Source of the DNA: a bacterium
Lineage (GTDB): Bacteria > Zhuqueibacterota > QNDG01 > DSAB01
Length of the DNA: 43,880 bases
Assembly: GCA_016931965.1 (NCBI GenBank)
Contig: JAFGDT010000140.1
Coordinates: 1-43,880, forward strand
Direction: 5' to 3'
The translations under genes and the position numbers were made by a program. Positions 19,377 to 27,665 of the stretch are shown here, piece after piece. The notes under the pieces were generated by a model, which saw nothing but the letters and a program-made list of their open reading frames with translations, had not been told where the DNA came from and did not search any database. Every line of letters starts with the position of its first letter. Within the stretch, counting starts at the first letter, position 1.

Positions 19377-19754
19377 TTATACGGATAACAATGATTGAAC
19401 CTTTTCCACAAAATGTTCGCTTTTATATGGTTTAAGAAATATTGCAGCAACTCCATATTTCTCAGCATGTTTTCTCACTTCGTCGTCGACCGTTTTTCCT
19501 GTTAGAATAATGACCGGCATTGTGACATGAATGGGATGCTGCTTAATTCTATCTAAAAGGGCAAATCCACCGCCAGCAGGCATCATCAAATCGAGAATTA
19601 ACAGATCGGGATGCTCTTTCAGTACTTTTTGGGTGCCCTCATAAGTATCCCCTGCAATCATCACTTCATAACCCACCGATTCTAACCGTAGCTTGACCAT
19701 TTTGGCAAAATCAAGTTCATCCTCAACAATCAAGATTCTTTTCATTTCACTCAT
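19377..19754 (-). CDS. Receiver-only response regulator (second of three)
   Basis: Product of 125 aa. It is a stand-alone REC domain: E11-D12, phospho-acceptor D55 (LILDLMMPAGGG), T85 and K108-P109 (FLKPY), all canonical. There is no output domain. GGAG lies 6 bp before the ATG. It has its own upstream space of 225 bp with a TATAAT box, so it may be transcribed separately from the third regulator. Sequence similarity to its two neighbours is at family level only, so they are not recent tandem copies. Confidence 0.92.
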   Translation of the reverse strand: MSEMKRILIVEDELDFAKMVKLRLESVGYEVMIAGDTYEGTQKVLKEHPDLLILDLMMPAGGGFALLDRIKQHPIHVTMPVIILTGKTVDDEVRKHAEKYGVAAIFLKPYKSEHFVEKVQSLLSV

Positions 19755-19835
19755 TCATGACTCCGCGTGATTAAAAAATAAATCATTCAATCACAATCAC
19801 TCTGCTTATCAACCCTATATATCATGAACAATCAT

Positions 19836-19863
19836 ATTATATGAATCCTGTCTCAACACCCAA
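19836..19863 (-). promoter_or_regulatory. Possible promoter of the second receiver gene
   Basis: On the - strand a perfect -10 TATAAT (19836-19841) lies 16 bp from a poor -35 TTGGGT (19858-19863). It is 82 bp upstream of the ATG at 19754. The weak -35 suggests that an activator may be needed. Confidence 0.4.
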
Positions 19864-19979
19864 TTCTTCTGCAACTTTTTAAATAAGATCCACACGTTAT
19901 TTTCTGTCCGGTTTTAAAACTTTCTCCCTTTAAGAAAACCTCACATTATGGTGATATTTCTCGGATAATTAAGAGTAGA

Positions 19980-20369
19980 CTATGCAATCTTACCCAGTAA
20001 TTTATGAATCATACTCAATATTTTCTTAGGTGAATCACTCCCCTTATAAGCATAGTAATTTGCCCCCAAATTAATCGCCTGCTGTATATCCTGAATTCTT
20101 TTCATGGTCGTGAGTACAATAACAGGAATATTTTTAGTGACCTCACTGGCTCTGATTCTTTCAAGAACTTCCAAACCATTACTGTCAGGAAGAATCAAGT
20201 CAAGCAGGATTAAATCGGGTTCTCCGCTGACAGCCATCTCCCAACCAGACTCACCGTCTTCAGCTTCAATCACATCAAAACCGTCTGTTTCGAGCACCTT
20301 CCTGTAGAGAAGACGAATCGTCGGGGAGTCCTCAATTAGGAGAATAGTCTGTTTTTCAGAAATAATCAT
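19980..20369 (-). CDS. Receiver-only response regulator (third of three)
   Basis: Product of 129 aa, a single REC domain: E13-D14, phospho-acceptor D57 (LLDLILPDSNG), T87-T88, K109. The lysine is followed by Gly (AYKGSD) instead of Pro. This is seen in some PilG/CheY-like regulators and may change signalling geometry. The start is supported by GGAGG 5 bp before the ATG. A 57-residue XRE-type regulator ends 92 bp upstream on the same strand, so the two may share a transcript. Confidence 0.92.
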   Translation of the reverse strand: MIISEKQTILLIEDSPTIRLLYRKVLETDGFDVIEAEDGESGWEMAVSGEPDLILLDLILPDSNGLEVLERIRASEVTKNIPVIVLTTMKRIQDIQQAINLGANYYAYKGSDSPKKILSMIHKLLGKIA

Positions 20370-20461
20370 TATAGCCTCCGATAAATACTTAGCTATACAT
20401 TTTTGTCAATACGTCTATAAACTTTTTTCTCGTATATTTATTTCTGTTCTTCATAAACAAT

Positions 20462-20635
20462 CTATTCATCTTTTTTTGACAACCGTTGAATCTGTTTTAA
20501 CGCCAATCGACTGGGAGAACTTCTGTTATTTTCCCAACGGCTGACAGTACACAGTGTTACTCCCAAACAATGGGCAAATTCTTCTTGTGTTAAATGAAGT
20601 GATAACCTTATTTTTTTGACATCATGACTATTCAT
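20462..20635 (-). CDS. Short XRE-family helix-turn-helix regulator
   Basis: Product of 57 aa, so easily missed. It reads MNSHDVKKIRLSLHLTQEEF, then AHCLGVTLCTVSRWENNRSS and PSRLALKQIQRLSKKDE. This is a complete Cro/CI-type five-helix domain with the canonical LTQEEFA (helix 2) and VSRWENNRSSPS (recognition helix and turn). The start has a strong Shine-Dalgarno (GGGGAAGGA, on the - strand). Similar tiny XRE proteins act as antitoxins or local repressors, but no toxin is adjacent. The neighbour downstream is a receiver-only regulator. The arrangement suggests a local regulator of the receiver genes, which is inference. Confidence 0.85.
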   Translation of the reverse strand: MNSHDVKKIRLSLHLTQEEFAHCLGVTLCTVSRWENNRSSPSRLALKQIQRLSKKDE

Positions 20636-20995
20636 ATATCCTTCCCCTCATGTTAACAATTTAACCTAAATGGCTAAAGATTTTTAAAATGAAATCATTT
20701 CCGTTCATATAGAAATATATAATAACCGATAAAAATAAAGAATTTCCCTTCAAACCTCGTAATTACAAATGTATAAATTCTTCGACCGCAATCCAGTTTA
20801 AACAACCTACAAATAATATGCCTAATCACAATACCAATGCAAATCGACGATCATTTATAGAAAATGAAAAAAATATTGATAGATGTTTAAAAAGAATTCT
20901 ATGATGTGGGTAACGGAAAGTGGTTAATAATTTCCTATATACTACAGATAGTTAGCCTGTTGATAACTCACCCCTATTTAAAATGAAATTTTATC
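20636..20995. other. 360-bp AT-rich intergenic region
   Basis: Between the XRE gene and the end of the CsgG-type gene. It holds the XRE leader with an operator-like repeat and should contain the XRE promoter, but no good -35/-10 pair stands out. A 28-codon + strand frame from ATG 20819 (MPNHNTNANRRSF...) has no ribosome site and is not called. No RNA gene or repeat is recognised. Confidence 0.5.
20652..20665. promoter_or_regulatory. Operator-like inverted repeat before the XRE gene
   Basis: GTTAA-CAAT-TTAAC is a perfect 5-bp inverted repeat, 17 bp upstream of the XRE start codon. Size and position fit autoregulation by a Cro/CI-type dimer. The AT-rich context makes chance occurrence plausible. 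Confidence 0.3.
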
Positions 20996-22069
20996 CTATT
21001 GGAACATCTCGTCTGTTTCCTCATCAAGCTGCTGAATCAACTTTTCCTGTTCTTCTTTCAATTGTCGAACGCGAGCAATGGCTTCCATGTATAACTTTTT
21101 TTGAGTGATGCGCACTGCAAGTTGATAATACTCTTCTGCTTCATCCAACAATCCTTGAATCTCATACCCCAATCCCAAATTATAATAGGCTGCCGGTTCA
21201 TCCTCCATTTCCGCAACAGCACGTTCCCAGGCTTCCATCGCTTCCGGCCAAAGGCCATTTTCTGCGTATTTCCTGCCCTCATCAATGGAACCCTTGCCTG
21301 ATTCGATCACCCTATTCTCCATCGTATAATAGGGAGCAATCATCCGGACAAATTGTAGACAGATGCTATGTGAAAGGTCGTGTAAAATTTCACCCTGAGG
21401 TTTCAGTGATTTTTGTTGATCCGTAAGAATCTCTAAAAATGTTCTCTTTTCATCCTGACTGTCGTAGCTTTTCGAATCACTATGAGCGGCCAACAATACG
21501 CCTGTTTCAACATCCACGAATCTGAAATTGATGGCCACAGTGCCTTTTCGAACCCAATAGGATTTATCAACCCATACATCTTCGATAATTTCTTTCCTGA
21601 CACGTTTGGTTTCACCCGTTTTTTCGTCCTTTTCCTCAACCCATTGATATCTGCCTGTACGCCTTTGTTCTTTGATTTTTTCGGTAATTTCCTGATCGGG
21701 TTCGACATCATACGTCGTGACTTCACCGAATATCAATGCATCAACACCCAAGAGCTGACCAACTTCTACAGCCGTACTGGCATCGACCACACCTGACATA
21801 CCCAGGTTTTGCTCTTCCAAAATCCTTCGCAACTGGTCCCGTTCCAAAATATCAAAATGGTCTGTTGTCAAAAGCAAGGATTGTATCAATACCGCAATCT
21901 GGCTTCCCGAACGCTCATCACCCTGAAAATCGACGATGGCAATTTTCCGAATCCCTGGGAGATCAATGGAGGCTGGTTTTTGAACCCGAACCGATACGGT
22001 GGATGGAACAGCACATGATAATAAAATAATCGTCGACAATAGAATCGATAAAACCGCTTTTGACTTCAT
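20996..22069 (-). CDS. CsgG-like lipoprotein with C-terminal TPR
   Basis: Product of 357 aa. The signal peptide ends in a lipobox (IILLSC, C19). Residues about 38-230 match the CsgG/curli-secretion-like fold: IAIVDFQGDERSG, LLLTTDHFDILERDQLRRILEEQ and VGQLLGVDALIFGEVTTY. A strongly charged insertion (about 125-165, EKIKEQRRTGRYQW...) follows. TPR-like helices lie at about 255-335 (AENGLWPEAMEAWERAV, AAYYNLGLGYEIQG), then a glutamine/glutamate-rich tail. True CsgG forms the curlin pore, but with no csgA/B/E/F nearby this is better read as a general CsgG-family envelope protein. GGGAGGGAATAGG precedes the ATG. Confidence 0.85.
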   Translation of the reverse strand: MKSKAVLSILLSTIILLSCAVPSTVSVRVQKPASIDLPGIRKIAIVDFQGDERSGSQIAVLIQSLLLTTDHFDILERDQLRRILEEQNLGMSGVVDASTAVEVGQLLGVDALIFGEVTTYDVEPDQEITEKIKEQRRTGRYQWVEEKDEKTGETKRVRKEIIEDVWVDKSYWVRKGTVAINFRFVDVETGVLLAAHSDSKSYDSQDEKRTFLEILTDQQKSLKPQGEILHDLSHSICLQFVRMIAPYYTMENRVIESGKGSIDEGRKYAENGLWPEAMEAWERAVAEMEDEPAAYYNLGLGYEIQGLLDEAEEYYQLAVRITQKKLYMEAIARVRQLKEEQEKLIQQLDEETDEMFQ

Positions 22070-22130
22070 CCTATTCCCTCCCTGTAGTAGAAAAAATAGA
22101 GCCTTATTTTCATATTGTTTTTTGAAAAAT

Positions 22131-22158
22131 AATATAAACCCTCATGATAAAAATGCAA
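22131..22158 (-). promoter_or_regulatory. Sigma-70 promoter of the CsgG-like gene
   Basis: On the - strand, -35 TTGCAT (22153-22158), 16-bp spacer, -10 TATATT (22131-22136). It lies 61 bp upstream of the ATG. It faces away from the promoter of the NlpC gene in the same 160-bp gap. Confidence 0.5.
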
Positions 22159-22184
22159 GAAATATTTTGTCCATTCAAATCTAC

Positions 22185-22213
22185 TTGACTTTGTAGATAT
22201 TTATGATTACCAT
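22185..22213 (+). promoter_or_regulatory. Putative promoter of the NlpC/P60 gene
   Basis: -35 TTGACT (22185-22190), 17-bp spacer, -10 TACCAT (22208-22213). An inverted repeat ATCTAC/GTAGAT (22179-22184 with 22193-22198) straddles the -35 box and could be an operator. The leader would be very short, since the Shine-Dalgarno starts at 22220. Confidence 0.4.
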
Positions 22214-22232
22214 TTTTTCAGGAGGACCCATT

Positions 22233-22745
22233 TTGATTTCGAATAGTCCAATTCCGTTCATCCATCATCAGGGAAATATTCAAATCCTATTTTTTCACAT
22301 CATCATAACATTCATGATTTTCTTGGGTTGTTCAACCACGGTGAACCGGCGTCGGACAGAATCCTATCCTCACGACCGGACACAACTTCAACAATATGCC
22401 GAAAGTTTTTTGGGGACACCCTATCAATATGGCGGAACGGACCGTTCCGGAATGGATTGCTCTGGACTGGTCGTACGGATTTACAAGGACATCTATGGAC
22501 TCAATCTGCCACACAGCACAGAAGAACTGAATAAAAGAGGGACACCTGTTCATTTACGATCTGCTGAAGTAGGTGATCTCGTTTTTTTCAGAGAAAACAG
22601 ACGATCGCCTCCCTCACATGTGGGTATTTATATGGGTCAAGATACCTTTATCCATGTATCCAGTTCGCAGGGAGTGATTCTTTCAAGTTTGGAGGACGAC
22701 TACTATCGCATCCGTTTCTACGAAATCCGCCGCATCAATGGATAA
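22233..22745 (+). CDS. NlpC/P60 lipoprotein endopeptidase
   Basis: Product of 170 aa starting at TTG 22233. That codon is chosen because AGGAGG (22220-22225) sits 7 bp before it; the ATG at 22203 has no such site. The lipobox FLGC gives C33 as lipidated cysteine. The NlpC/P60 domain follows: catalytic C76 in MDCSGLV, H129 in SHVGIYMG and a third polar residue H141 in FIHVSSS. Such enzymes cut the D-Glu/diamino acid bond in stem peptides at the outer-membrane face (Spr/MepS-like). It is divergent from the CsgG-like lipoprotein and ends in a clear terminator. Confidence 0.92.
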   Translation: MISNSPIPFIHHQGNIQILFFHIIITFMIFLGCSTTVNRRRTESYPHDRTQLQQYAESFLGTPYQYGGTDRSGMDCSGLVVRIYKDIYGLNLPHSTEELNKRGTPVHLRSAEVGDLVFFRENRRSPPSHVGIYMGQDTFIHVSSSQGVILSSLEDDYYRIRFYEIRRING

Positions 22746-22756
22746 GGCAAGTTTGT

Positions 22757-22780
22757 AACCATCCTCTGATGGTTTTCTTA
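22757..22780 (+). terminator. Intrinsic terminator after the NlpC/P60 gene
   Basis: AACCATC pairs with GATGGTT (22757-22763 with 22768-22774) around a CTCT tetraloop, followed by TTCTT. It begins 12 bp past the stop. The T-tract is present only in the + direction. Confidence 0.65.
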
Positions 22781-22802
22781 ATCAGGAAAAACCCATTCCC
22801 AA

Positions 22803-23705
22803 TTATTTTCTGATAAAAATATTTTTGATAATATGCCCGGCGACTTGGGGATTTTCTTTTAAGCGCCGTGTACAATACCCGTACCACTGGTCTCCATAAG
22901 GCACATACACCCTTAGGCGATATCCTTGTGAAACCAGCTCTTTTCGCAAATGCTCTGTAACTCCCAGTAGCATTTGAAATTCAAATTGCGATGAAGGATA
23001 CCCCCCTGAACGGATCATCTCAATGATTCGGTTGATAACACCACGATCATGCGTTGCGATACCGACATAACCGCCACTGTCGAGTACCATTTCAACCATC
23101 TGAATGTAATTTTCCTTTATCTTTTCTCTATCTTTATAGGCAATTTCAGGCGATTCATCATAAATGCCTTTACATATTCTCAAATGGGCTATTCCCTCTT
23201 CGATCAACTGCCGGACATCCTCTTGACTTCTCATCAAATAAGCCTGAATAACCGCACCCACATTGTTATATGTTTTGCGCAATTTTCTATAAATCTCCAG
23301 CGTATCGGTTGTGCATGTGGAATCTTCCATATCAATGCGAACAAAATTATTAAGCTGTTTGGCCTTTTGAACAATGTCCTTCACATTCTGAAAACACTTT
23401 TTTTTATCAATCTTCAAGCCTAATTGCGTCAGTTTTAATGAATGATTCGAATCCAACATATTCATTTGGATGGTGTCCAGGACGTGCATACATTCTTCTT
23501 TTGCCAAGGTTGCTTCAGAAAGAGAATGAATATCTTCTCCCAGCACATCGATTGTCGCACAACATCCCGATTGGTTTAGCTCTTTGGTTTTTTCAATACC
23601 ATCCAATAAGGATTGACCCGCAATATAACGCCGAGAAAAAAGCCAGATAAACGACTTGGGGAAAATAGGCAGTATCCACACAATAAATCGATTAAACCAT
23701 TGCAT
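22803..23705 (-). CDS. Proline dehydrogenase (stand-alone PRODH)
   Basis: Product of 300 aa. It oxidises proline to pyrroline-5-carboxylate with FAD. Family signatures are clear: SGCCATIDVLGE near 47-58, RIDMEDS, HLRICKGIYDESPEIAY at about 178-195, and YVPYGDQWYGYCTRRLKENP near the C-terminus, which contains the RR pair that binds the proline carboxylate. It is a single-domain form of the kind found in Gram-positives and many non-proteobacteria, not the fused PutA. No P5C dehydrogenase is in the window. AGGAG lies 7 bp before the ATG. The acyltransferase upstream ends 10 bp away, and argF lies before that. Confidence 0.93.
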   Translation of the reverse strand: MQWFNRFIVWILPIFPKSFIWLFSRRYIAGQSLLDGIEKTKELNQSGCCATIDVLGEDIHSLSEATLAKEECMHVLDTIQMNMLDSNHSLKLTQLGLKIDKKKCFQNVKDIVQKAKQLNNFVRIDMEDSTCTTDTLEIYRKLRKTYNNVGAVIQAYLMRSQEDVRQLIEEGIAHLRICKGIYDESPEIAYKDREKIKENYIQMVEMVLDSGGYVGIATHDRGVINRIIEMIRSGGYPSSQFEFQMLLGVTEHLRKELVSQGYRLRVYVPYGDQWYGYCTRRLKENPQVAGHIIKNIFIRK

Positions 23706-23715
23706 TCATTCGCTC

Positions 23716-24702
23716 CTAAAATTGTTTGATAAATGTGTCACGGAAAATACCCATAGCACCAAAATTTTCCTTGAATTTTGCCAATCCCCAATTGGGTTTT
23801 TCCTGAACGGTAAAAATGCCGAAATCAAGGAATTTGAATTTTTGCTCAACAGACCATCGAATCATTTCAAAAAAAAGAGAATTGATGGGGCGGTACTTCT
23901 GAAAATGTGCATCATGACTGATATAAAAAACCAGAACGACCCGATCATTACAGATAAAATTGATAACACCCGCAATCATTCGGTCATTTTTGAAAGCCCC
24001 GAATTGACGAATATATTGAGGGAATATCTGTTTTAATTTCACGAGTTCTTCGAGCGAATGGGTGGGCACCACATTATGCCGCAAAGCCAGATTTGTCTTC
24101 AGGATGGTATAAAAAGATTGAAAATCCACAGTCTCCCGTACGTCTATTCCCGACTTAACCGCTTTACGATAAGCGGTACGGGCTTCGGGCTTAAATCGAT
24201 CGAGAATGGCATTGACGGAAAAATCAAGAGGAATCACGCTGGAAATCTCACGCTTTTGATAATGAAATCCATTTTGATACAAAGCAAAATCCAGATAATG
24301 ATTCGGCTGACGATCATAAATAACAGGAGGCAATGTGATGATGATTTGCGTAATCCGCTGAGAAACTGAATAATCCAACAGAACATGAACGAGATCAAAT
24401 GCAAGTCGAATCGGGAGCTGTTCTCCACAAATGATTCCTCCGTAAGAGGCTCCGGCATGTGAAATGAGTACTCGGTGATCTTCGATTTTTTTTAAAACGG
24501 CAGGAAAAACAGCTACAATACGGTTTTTCTTTTTAAAAATGAGAGAGTGGTCTTCGAATCTTTTTTTCGGATGATAACTTAAAAATTTGCGTGTATGAAA
24601 GAGCGTGCCATTATTGGCCTTCCATACAAATTTGTCCCACACACGACCCATTTCTTCTTTGTAATGAACGACTTCGATGGACATAAAGCTTTTACAAATC
24701 AC
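23716..24702 (-). CDS. FemAB/GNAT-like N-acyltransferase
   Basis: Product of 328 aa. The fold is the GNAT/FemAB double-GNAT type: N-terminal half with FHTRKFLSYHP and FPAVLKKIEDHRVLISH, then the conserved AYRKAVKSGIDV segment and the C-terminal INSLFFEMIRWSVEQKFKFLDFGIF motif, which in FemX/BioF2-like proteins forms the acyl-CoA or aminoacyl-tRNA site. The known family includes peptidoglycan-bridge aminoacyl ligases and GNAT acetyltransferases; the substrate cannot be told here. The frame starts at GTG 24702, overlapping the argF stop by 4 bp (GTGA). The ATG at 24684 is an alternative. It is coupled to argF. Confidence 0.78.
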   Translation of the reverse strand: MICKSFMSIEVVHYKEEMGRVWDKFVWKANNGTLFHTRKFLSYHPKKRFEDHSLIFKKKNRIVAVFPAVLKKIEDHRVLISHAGASYGGIICGEQLPIRLAFDLVHVLLDYSVSQRITQIIITLPPVIYDRQPNHYLDFALYQNGFHYQKREISSVIPLDFSVNAILDRFKPEARTAYRKAVKSGIDVRETVDFQSFYTILKTNLALRHNVVPTHSLEELVKLKQIFPQYIRQFGAFKNDRMIAGVINFICNDRVVLVFYISHDAHFQKYRPINSLFFEMIRWSVEQKFKFLDFGIFTVQEKPNWGLAKFKENFGAMGIFRDTFIKQF

Positions 24703-25613
24703 TTTTTCATGAGCATTACGAGAATGGCTTTTTGAATATGCAACCGGTTTTCTGCCTGATCAAAGACGATTGAATGCGGACTTTCGATGGCTTCATCTGT
24801 AATTTCTTCACCACGATGAGCCGGCAAGCAGTGCATGATTTTGACGTCTGGTTTGGCCGCGTCTATCATCTTTTGATTAATTTGATAACCCTTAAACACT
24901 TTTTTTCTTTTTTCGCTCTCTTTCTCCTGACCCATACTGGCCCACACATCTGTGTAGAGGACATCTGCATCCCGGGCTGCTTCAATAGGATCGCGATGAA
25001 GGATAATTTCACTTAATCCGGCTTGTCTGGCCTCTTCAAGAATCTTCTGATCGGGATCATACCCTTTCGGACAGGCCAGGTGAAGTTTCATGGATAGTCG
25101 GGCAGCCATATTAATCCAGGAATGGGCCACATTGTTGCCGTCTCCTATCCATGCGACCTTGACATCATCCAAACATTCTCGATATTCCAAGATGGTAAAT
25201 ACATCCCCCAAAACCTGACAAGGATGTAGTAAATCGGTTAATCCATTAATGACTGGAACCGATGCAAATTTGGCCAACGCGACGATCAAATCATGGCCAA
25301 AGAGGCGTGCCATGATGCCATCATTATACCGCGAAAGCACACGAGCCACATCGGATACCGATTCTCTCTGTCCCAATCCAATTTCCGAGGGACTGCAGTA
25401 GAGGGCATGACCACCCAGCTGAAACATACCCGTTTCAAAAGAAACGCGCGTGCGCGTAGAAGGTTTTTGAAAGACCATGGCCAATGTTTGCCCTCTGAGA
25501 AGCGGGGCCAATTTTCCATTTTGTAGTTTCCGTTTTAACTCTTTTGCAAGATGAAACAAATGATGAATCTCTTCGGTTGAGAGATCGGTAATGGCAAGCA
25601 GATCCTTTTTCAT
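24699..25613 (-). CDS. argF: Ornithine carbamoyltransferase
   Basis: Product of 304 aa. It joins carbamoyl phosphate and ornithine to citrulline in arginine synthesis. The carbamoyl-phosphate motif STRTR is at 52-56, HPCQ at 130-133, the ornithine loop reads DVWASMG, and HCLPAHRGEE with FDQAENRLHIQK closes the active site. The SMG loop matches ornithine rather than N-acetyl- or N-succinyl-ornithine enzymes. AGGAG lies 6 bp before the ATG. It leads an argF-acyltransferase-proline dehydrogenase set and is separated from hslU by 79 bp. No other arg genes are visible. Confidence 0.95.
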   Translation of the reverse strand: MKKDLLAITDLSTEEIHHLFHLAKELKRKLQNGKLAPLLRGQTLAMVFQKPSTRTRVSFETGMFQLGGHALYCSPSEIGLGQRESVSDVARVLSRYNDGIMARLFGHDLIVALAKFASVPVINGLTDLLHPCQVLGDVFTILEYRECLDDVKVAWIGDGNNVAHSWINMAARLSMKLHLACPKGYDPDQKILEEARQAGLSEIILHRDPIEAARDADVLYTDVWASMGQEKESEKRKKVFKGYQINQKMIDAAKPDVKIMHCLPAHRGEEITDEAIESPHSIVFDQAENRLHIQKAILVMLMKK

Positions 25614-25692
25614 AGTAGCTCCTAAAAAATGATATCTTCACTTCACGGATCGAATACCCATTGATACGATTGGATAGAAATTCAAATTCCAT

Positions 25693-27111
25693 TCACAAAA
25701 TGTACTTCCTCAGATCTTCATCTTCAACAATATCCTTGAGACGTTTTTTAACATCCTCAGCCGTAATCTTTACTTCTTTCATGTTTTTATCGGGAAGTTG
25801 ATAAAGCACATCCTCCAGCAAAGTACTTAAAATGGTATGGAGACGTCTCGCCCCGATATTCTCTGCACGCTCATTGACATCGGTTGCTGTGGCAGCAATT
25901 TCACGGATGGCACCTTTTGTAAAAGTCGCTTTAACACCTTCCGTAAGCAACAAGGCAACATACTGTTTGATCAGCGCATTTTCGGGCTCTGTGAGGATCC
26001 GGACAAAATCCTCTGTTGACAGATTATTCAGCTCAACCCTGATGGGAAATCGTCCCTGTAATTCTGGAATTAAATCGGATGGTTTGGATACATGAAAAGC
26101 ACCAGAGGCAATAAATAGGATGTGATCGGTTTTAACCATGCCATATTTGGTTACAACAGAGGTTCCTTCAACAACCGGTAAAATATCGCGCTGCACACCT
26201 TCTCGGGACACATCAGGGCCGACTCCTTCACTGTTTCCCGTAATTTTATCAATTTCATCTAAAAATACTATACCCGATTCCTCAACCCTCCGAATCGCTT
26301 CTGTAACCACCTTTTCCATATCGATGAGTTTTTGTGCTTCTTCTGCAATCAAAACGTGCCGCGCTTCCCCTACAGTCATCTTCCGTTTCCTGTGTTTTGG
26401 AGGAATCATCCCTCCAAACAAATCCTGTATGTTTAAACCCATTTCTTCGATACCAACGGGAGAGAATATCTGAAGCATCGGAAACGAATCGGACGTGACG
26501 TTTATTTCAACCGTGCGGTTTTCTAATTTTCCCTCATTCAGCTGCTTTTTAAGTTTTTCCCGGGTTCTTTGTTGTCTTTCTTCAGCCGGTTCGGTTTGTA
26601 GGGATTGAAACATCGCATCTGTTTTTGATTCTTGTCGTTTTCTATTGACTTCTGTCTTTGGAAAGAGAAGATCCAGCAACCTTTCCTCAGCAGCCACCTC
26701 AGCCTTAATCTGCACTTTCTCATTCCATTCAGCCTTCACAGCTGAGACAGCCAGATCCGTGAGATCGCGAATAATAGACTCAACATCCCGACCCACATAT
26801 CCGACCTCGGTAAATTTGGATGCTTCAACCTTGATAAAAGGAGCCTCCGCCAAACGCGCCAATCTCCTGGCAATTTCTGTTTTACCGACGCCTGTTGAAC
26901 CGATTAGAATAATATTATTCGGCATGATCTCTTCGCGCAGGTCTTCTGCGACCTGACGTCTGCGCCATCGATTTCGAAGCGCAATCGCAACCATTTTCTT
27001 CGCCTTATCCTGGCCGATGATATATTTATCCAGTTCGGCCACAATTTCACGAGGCGTCAGACGGTCCGGACCATTTTGACCATTCGGCTTTATTTTTTCA
27101 TTCACATCCAA
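25693..27111 (-). CDS. hslU: HslU, ATPase subunit of the HslVU protease
   Basis: Product of 472 aa, an AAA+ unfoldase that feeds HslV. Walker A GSTGVGKT lies near 71-78, Walker [10 protein letters not shown] near 290, and the C-terminal tail ends in [10 protein letters not shown], the kind of tail that inserts into HslV. The intermediate I-domain (about 110-230) is complete. The start is TTG 27111, since AAGGAG lies 8 bp before it. A TTG at 27117 that overlaps the hslV stop also exists, but spacing to the Shine-Dalgarno would be only 2. Translation is probably coupled to hslV. Confidence 0.95.
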   Translation of the reverse strand: MDVNEKIKPNGQNGPDRLTPREIVAELDKYIIGQDKAKKMVAIALRNRWRRRQVAEDLREEIMPNNIILIGSTGVGKTEIARRLARLAEAPFIKVEASKFTEVGYVGRDVESIIRDLTDLAVSAVKAEWNEKVQIKAEVAAEERLLDLLFPKTEVNRKRQESKTDAMFQSLQTEPAEERQQRTREKLKKQLNEGKLENRTVEINVTSDSFPMLQIFSPVGIEEMGLNIQDLFGGMIPPKHRKRKMTVGEARHVLIAEEAQKLIDMEKVVTEAIRRVEESGIVFLDEIDKITGNSEGVGPDVSREGVQRDILPVVEGTSVVTKYGMVKTDHILFIASGAFHVSKPSDLIPELQGRFPIRVELNNLSTEDFVRILTEPENALIKQYVALLLTEGVKATFTKGAIREIAATATDVNERAENIGARRLHTILSTLLEDVLYQLPDKNMKEVKITAEDVKKRLKDIVEDEDLRKYIL

Positions 27112-27113
27112 TA

Positions 27114-27665
27114 TCAAAGCTCCTTGACGACGATATGTTCATTTGTATAAATGCAGATTTTAGCCGTAATCAGAAGGGCTTCCTTAACGACTTCGGCCAC
27201 GCTCATTCGGGTATGTTTGAGAAGCGCGCGTGCTGCCGCCAACGCATAGGGTCCCCCGGATCCAATGGCTACAATATGATCATCCGGCTCGATGATATCC
27301 CCTGTTCCGGAAACAATCAAAATATTCTTTTTGTCGGCGATAGCCAGCAGGGCATCCAAACGCCGAAGGAACTTATCCGTTCTCCATTCCTTTGCCAGTT
27401 CGACAGCGGCGCGAGGAAGGTTGCCATTATATTTTTCGAGCGATCCTTCAAATTTCTCAAAAAGCGTGAAGGCATCTGCGGCCGCTCCAGCGAAACCCGC
27501 CAGGATGGTATCATTGTACATTTTCCGAATCTTTAACGCCTTTTCTTTCATTACAGTCTCACCCAGTGTGACCTGTCCATCACCGCCCAATGCAACTTGA
27601 TCTCCTTTCTTGATACCCAATATGGTCGTTGAACGAAACAATCGTAGCTCTTTTTTATTCTCCAT
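27114..27665 (-). CDS. hslV: HslV, peptidase subunit of the HslVU protease
   Basis: Product of 183 aa in a proteasome-beta-like fold. The catalytic threonine is expected at T13 in RSTTILGI, with GGDGQVTLG directly after as in all HslV. From ATG 27665 there is a 12-residue leader ([12 protein letters not shown]) that must be removed. A TTG at 27641 gives the more usual short start MFRSTT and has AAAGAG 6 bp upstream, so it is a serious alternative. It follows hflC with no gap (stop TAA, then ATG). Confidence 0.95.
   Translation of the reverse strand: MENKKELRLFRSTTILGIKKGDQVALGGDGQVTLGETVMKEKALKIRKMYNDTILAGFAGAAADAFTLFEKFEGSLEKYNGNLPRAAVELAKEWRTDKFLRRLDALLAIADKKNILIVSGTGDIIEPDDHIVAIGSGGPYALAAARALLKHTRMSVAEVVKEALLITAKICIYTNEHIVVKEL

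Noticed and set aside
20819-20905. 28-codon + strand frame (MPNHNTNANRRSF...)
   Set aside because: No ribosome site, AT-rich setting, no recognisable motif.
20996-22069. Curli secretion pore CsgG
   Set aside because: No csgA, B, E or F genes nearby; protein carries an insertion and TPR not found in true CsgG.
22774-22815. Terminator for proline dehydrogenase (ATCAGAAAA/TTTTCCTGAT)
   Set aside because: Stem has a bulge and no T-run follows in the - direction.
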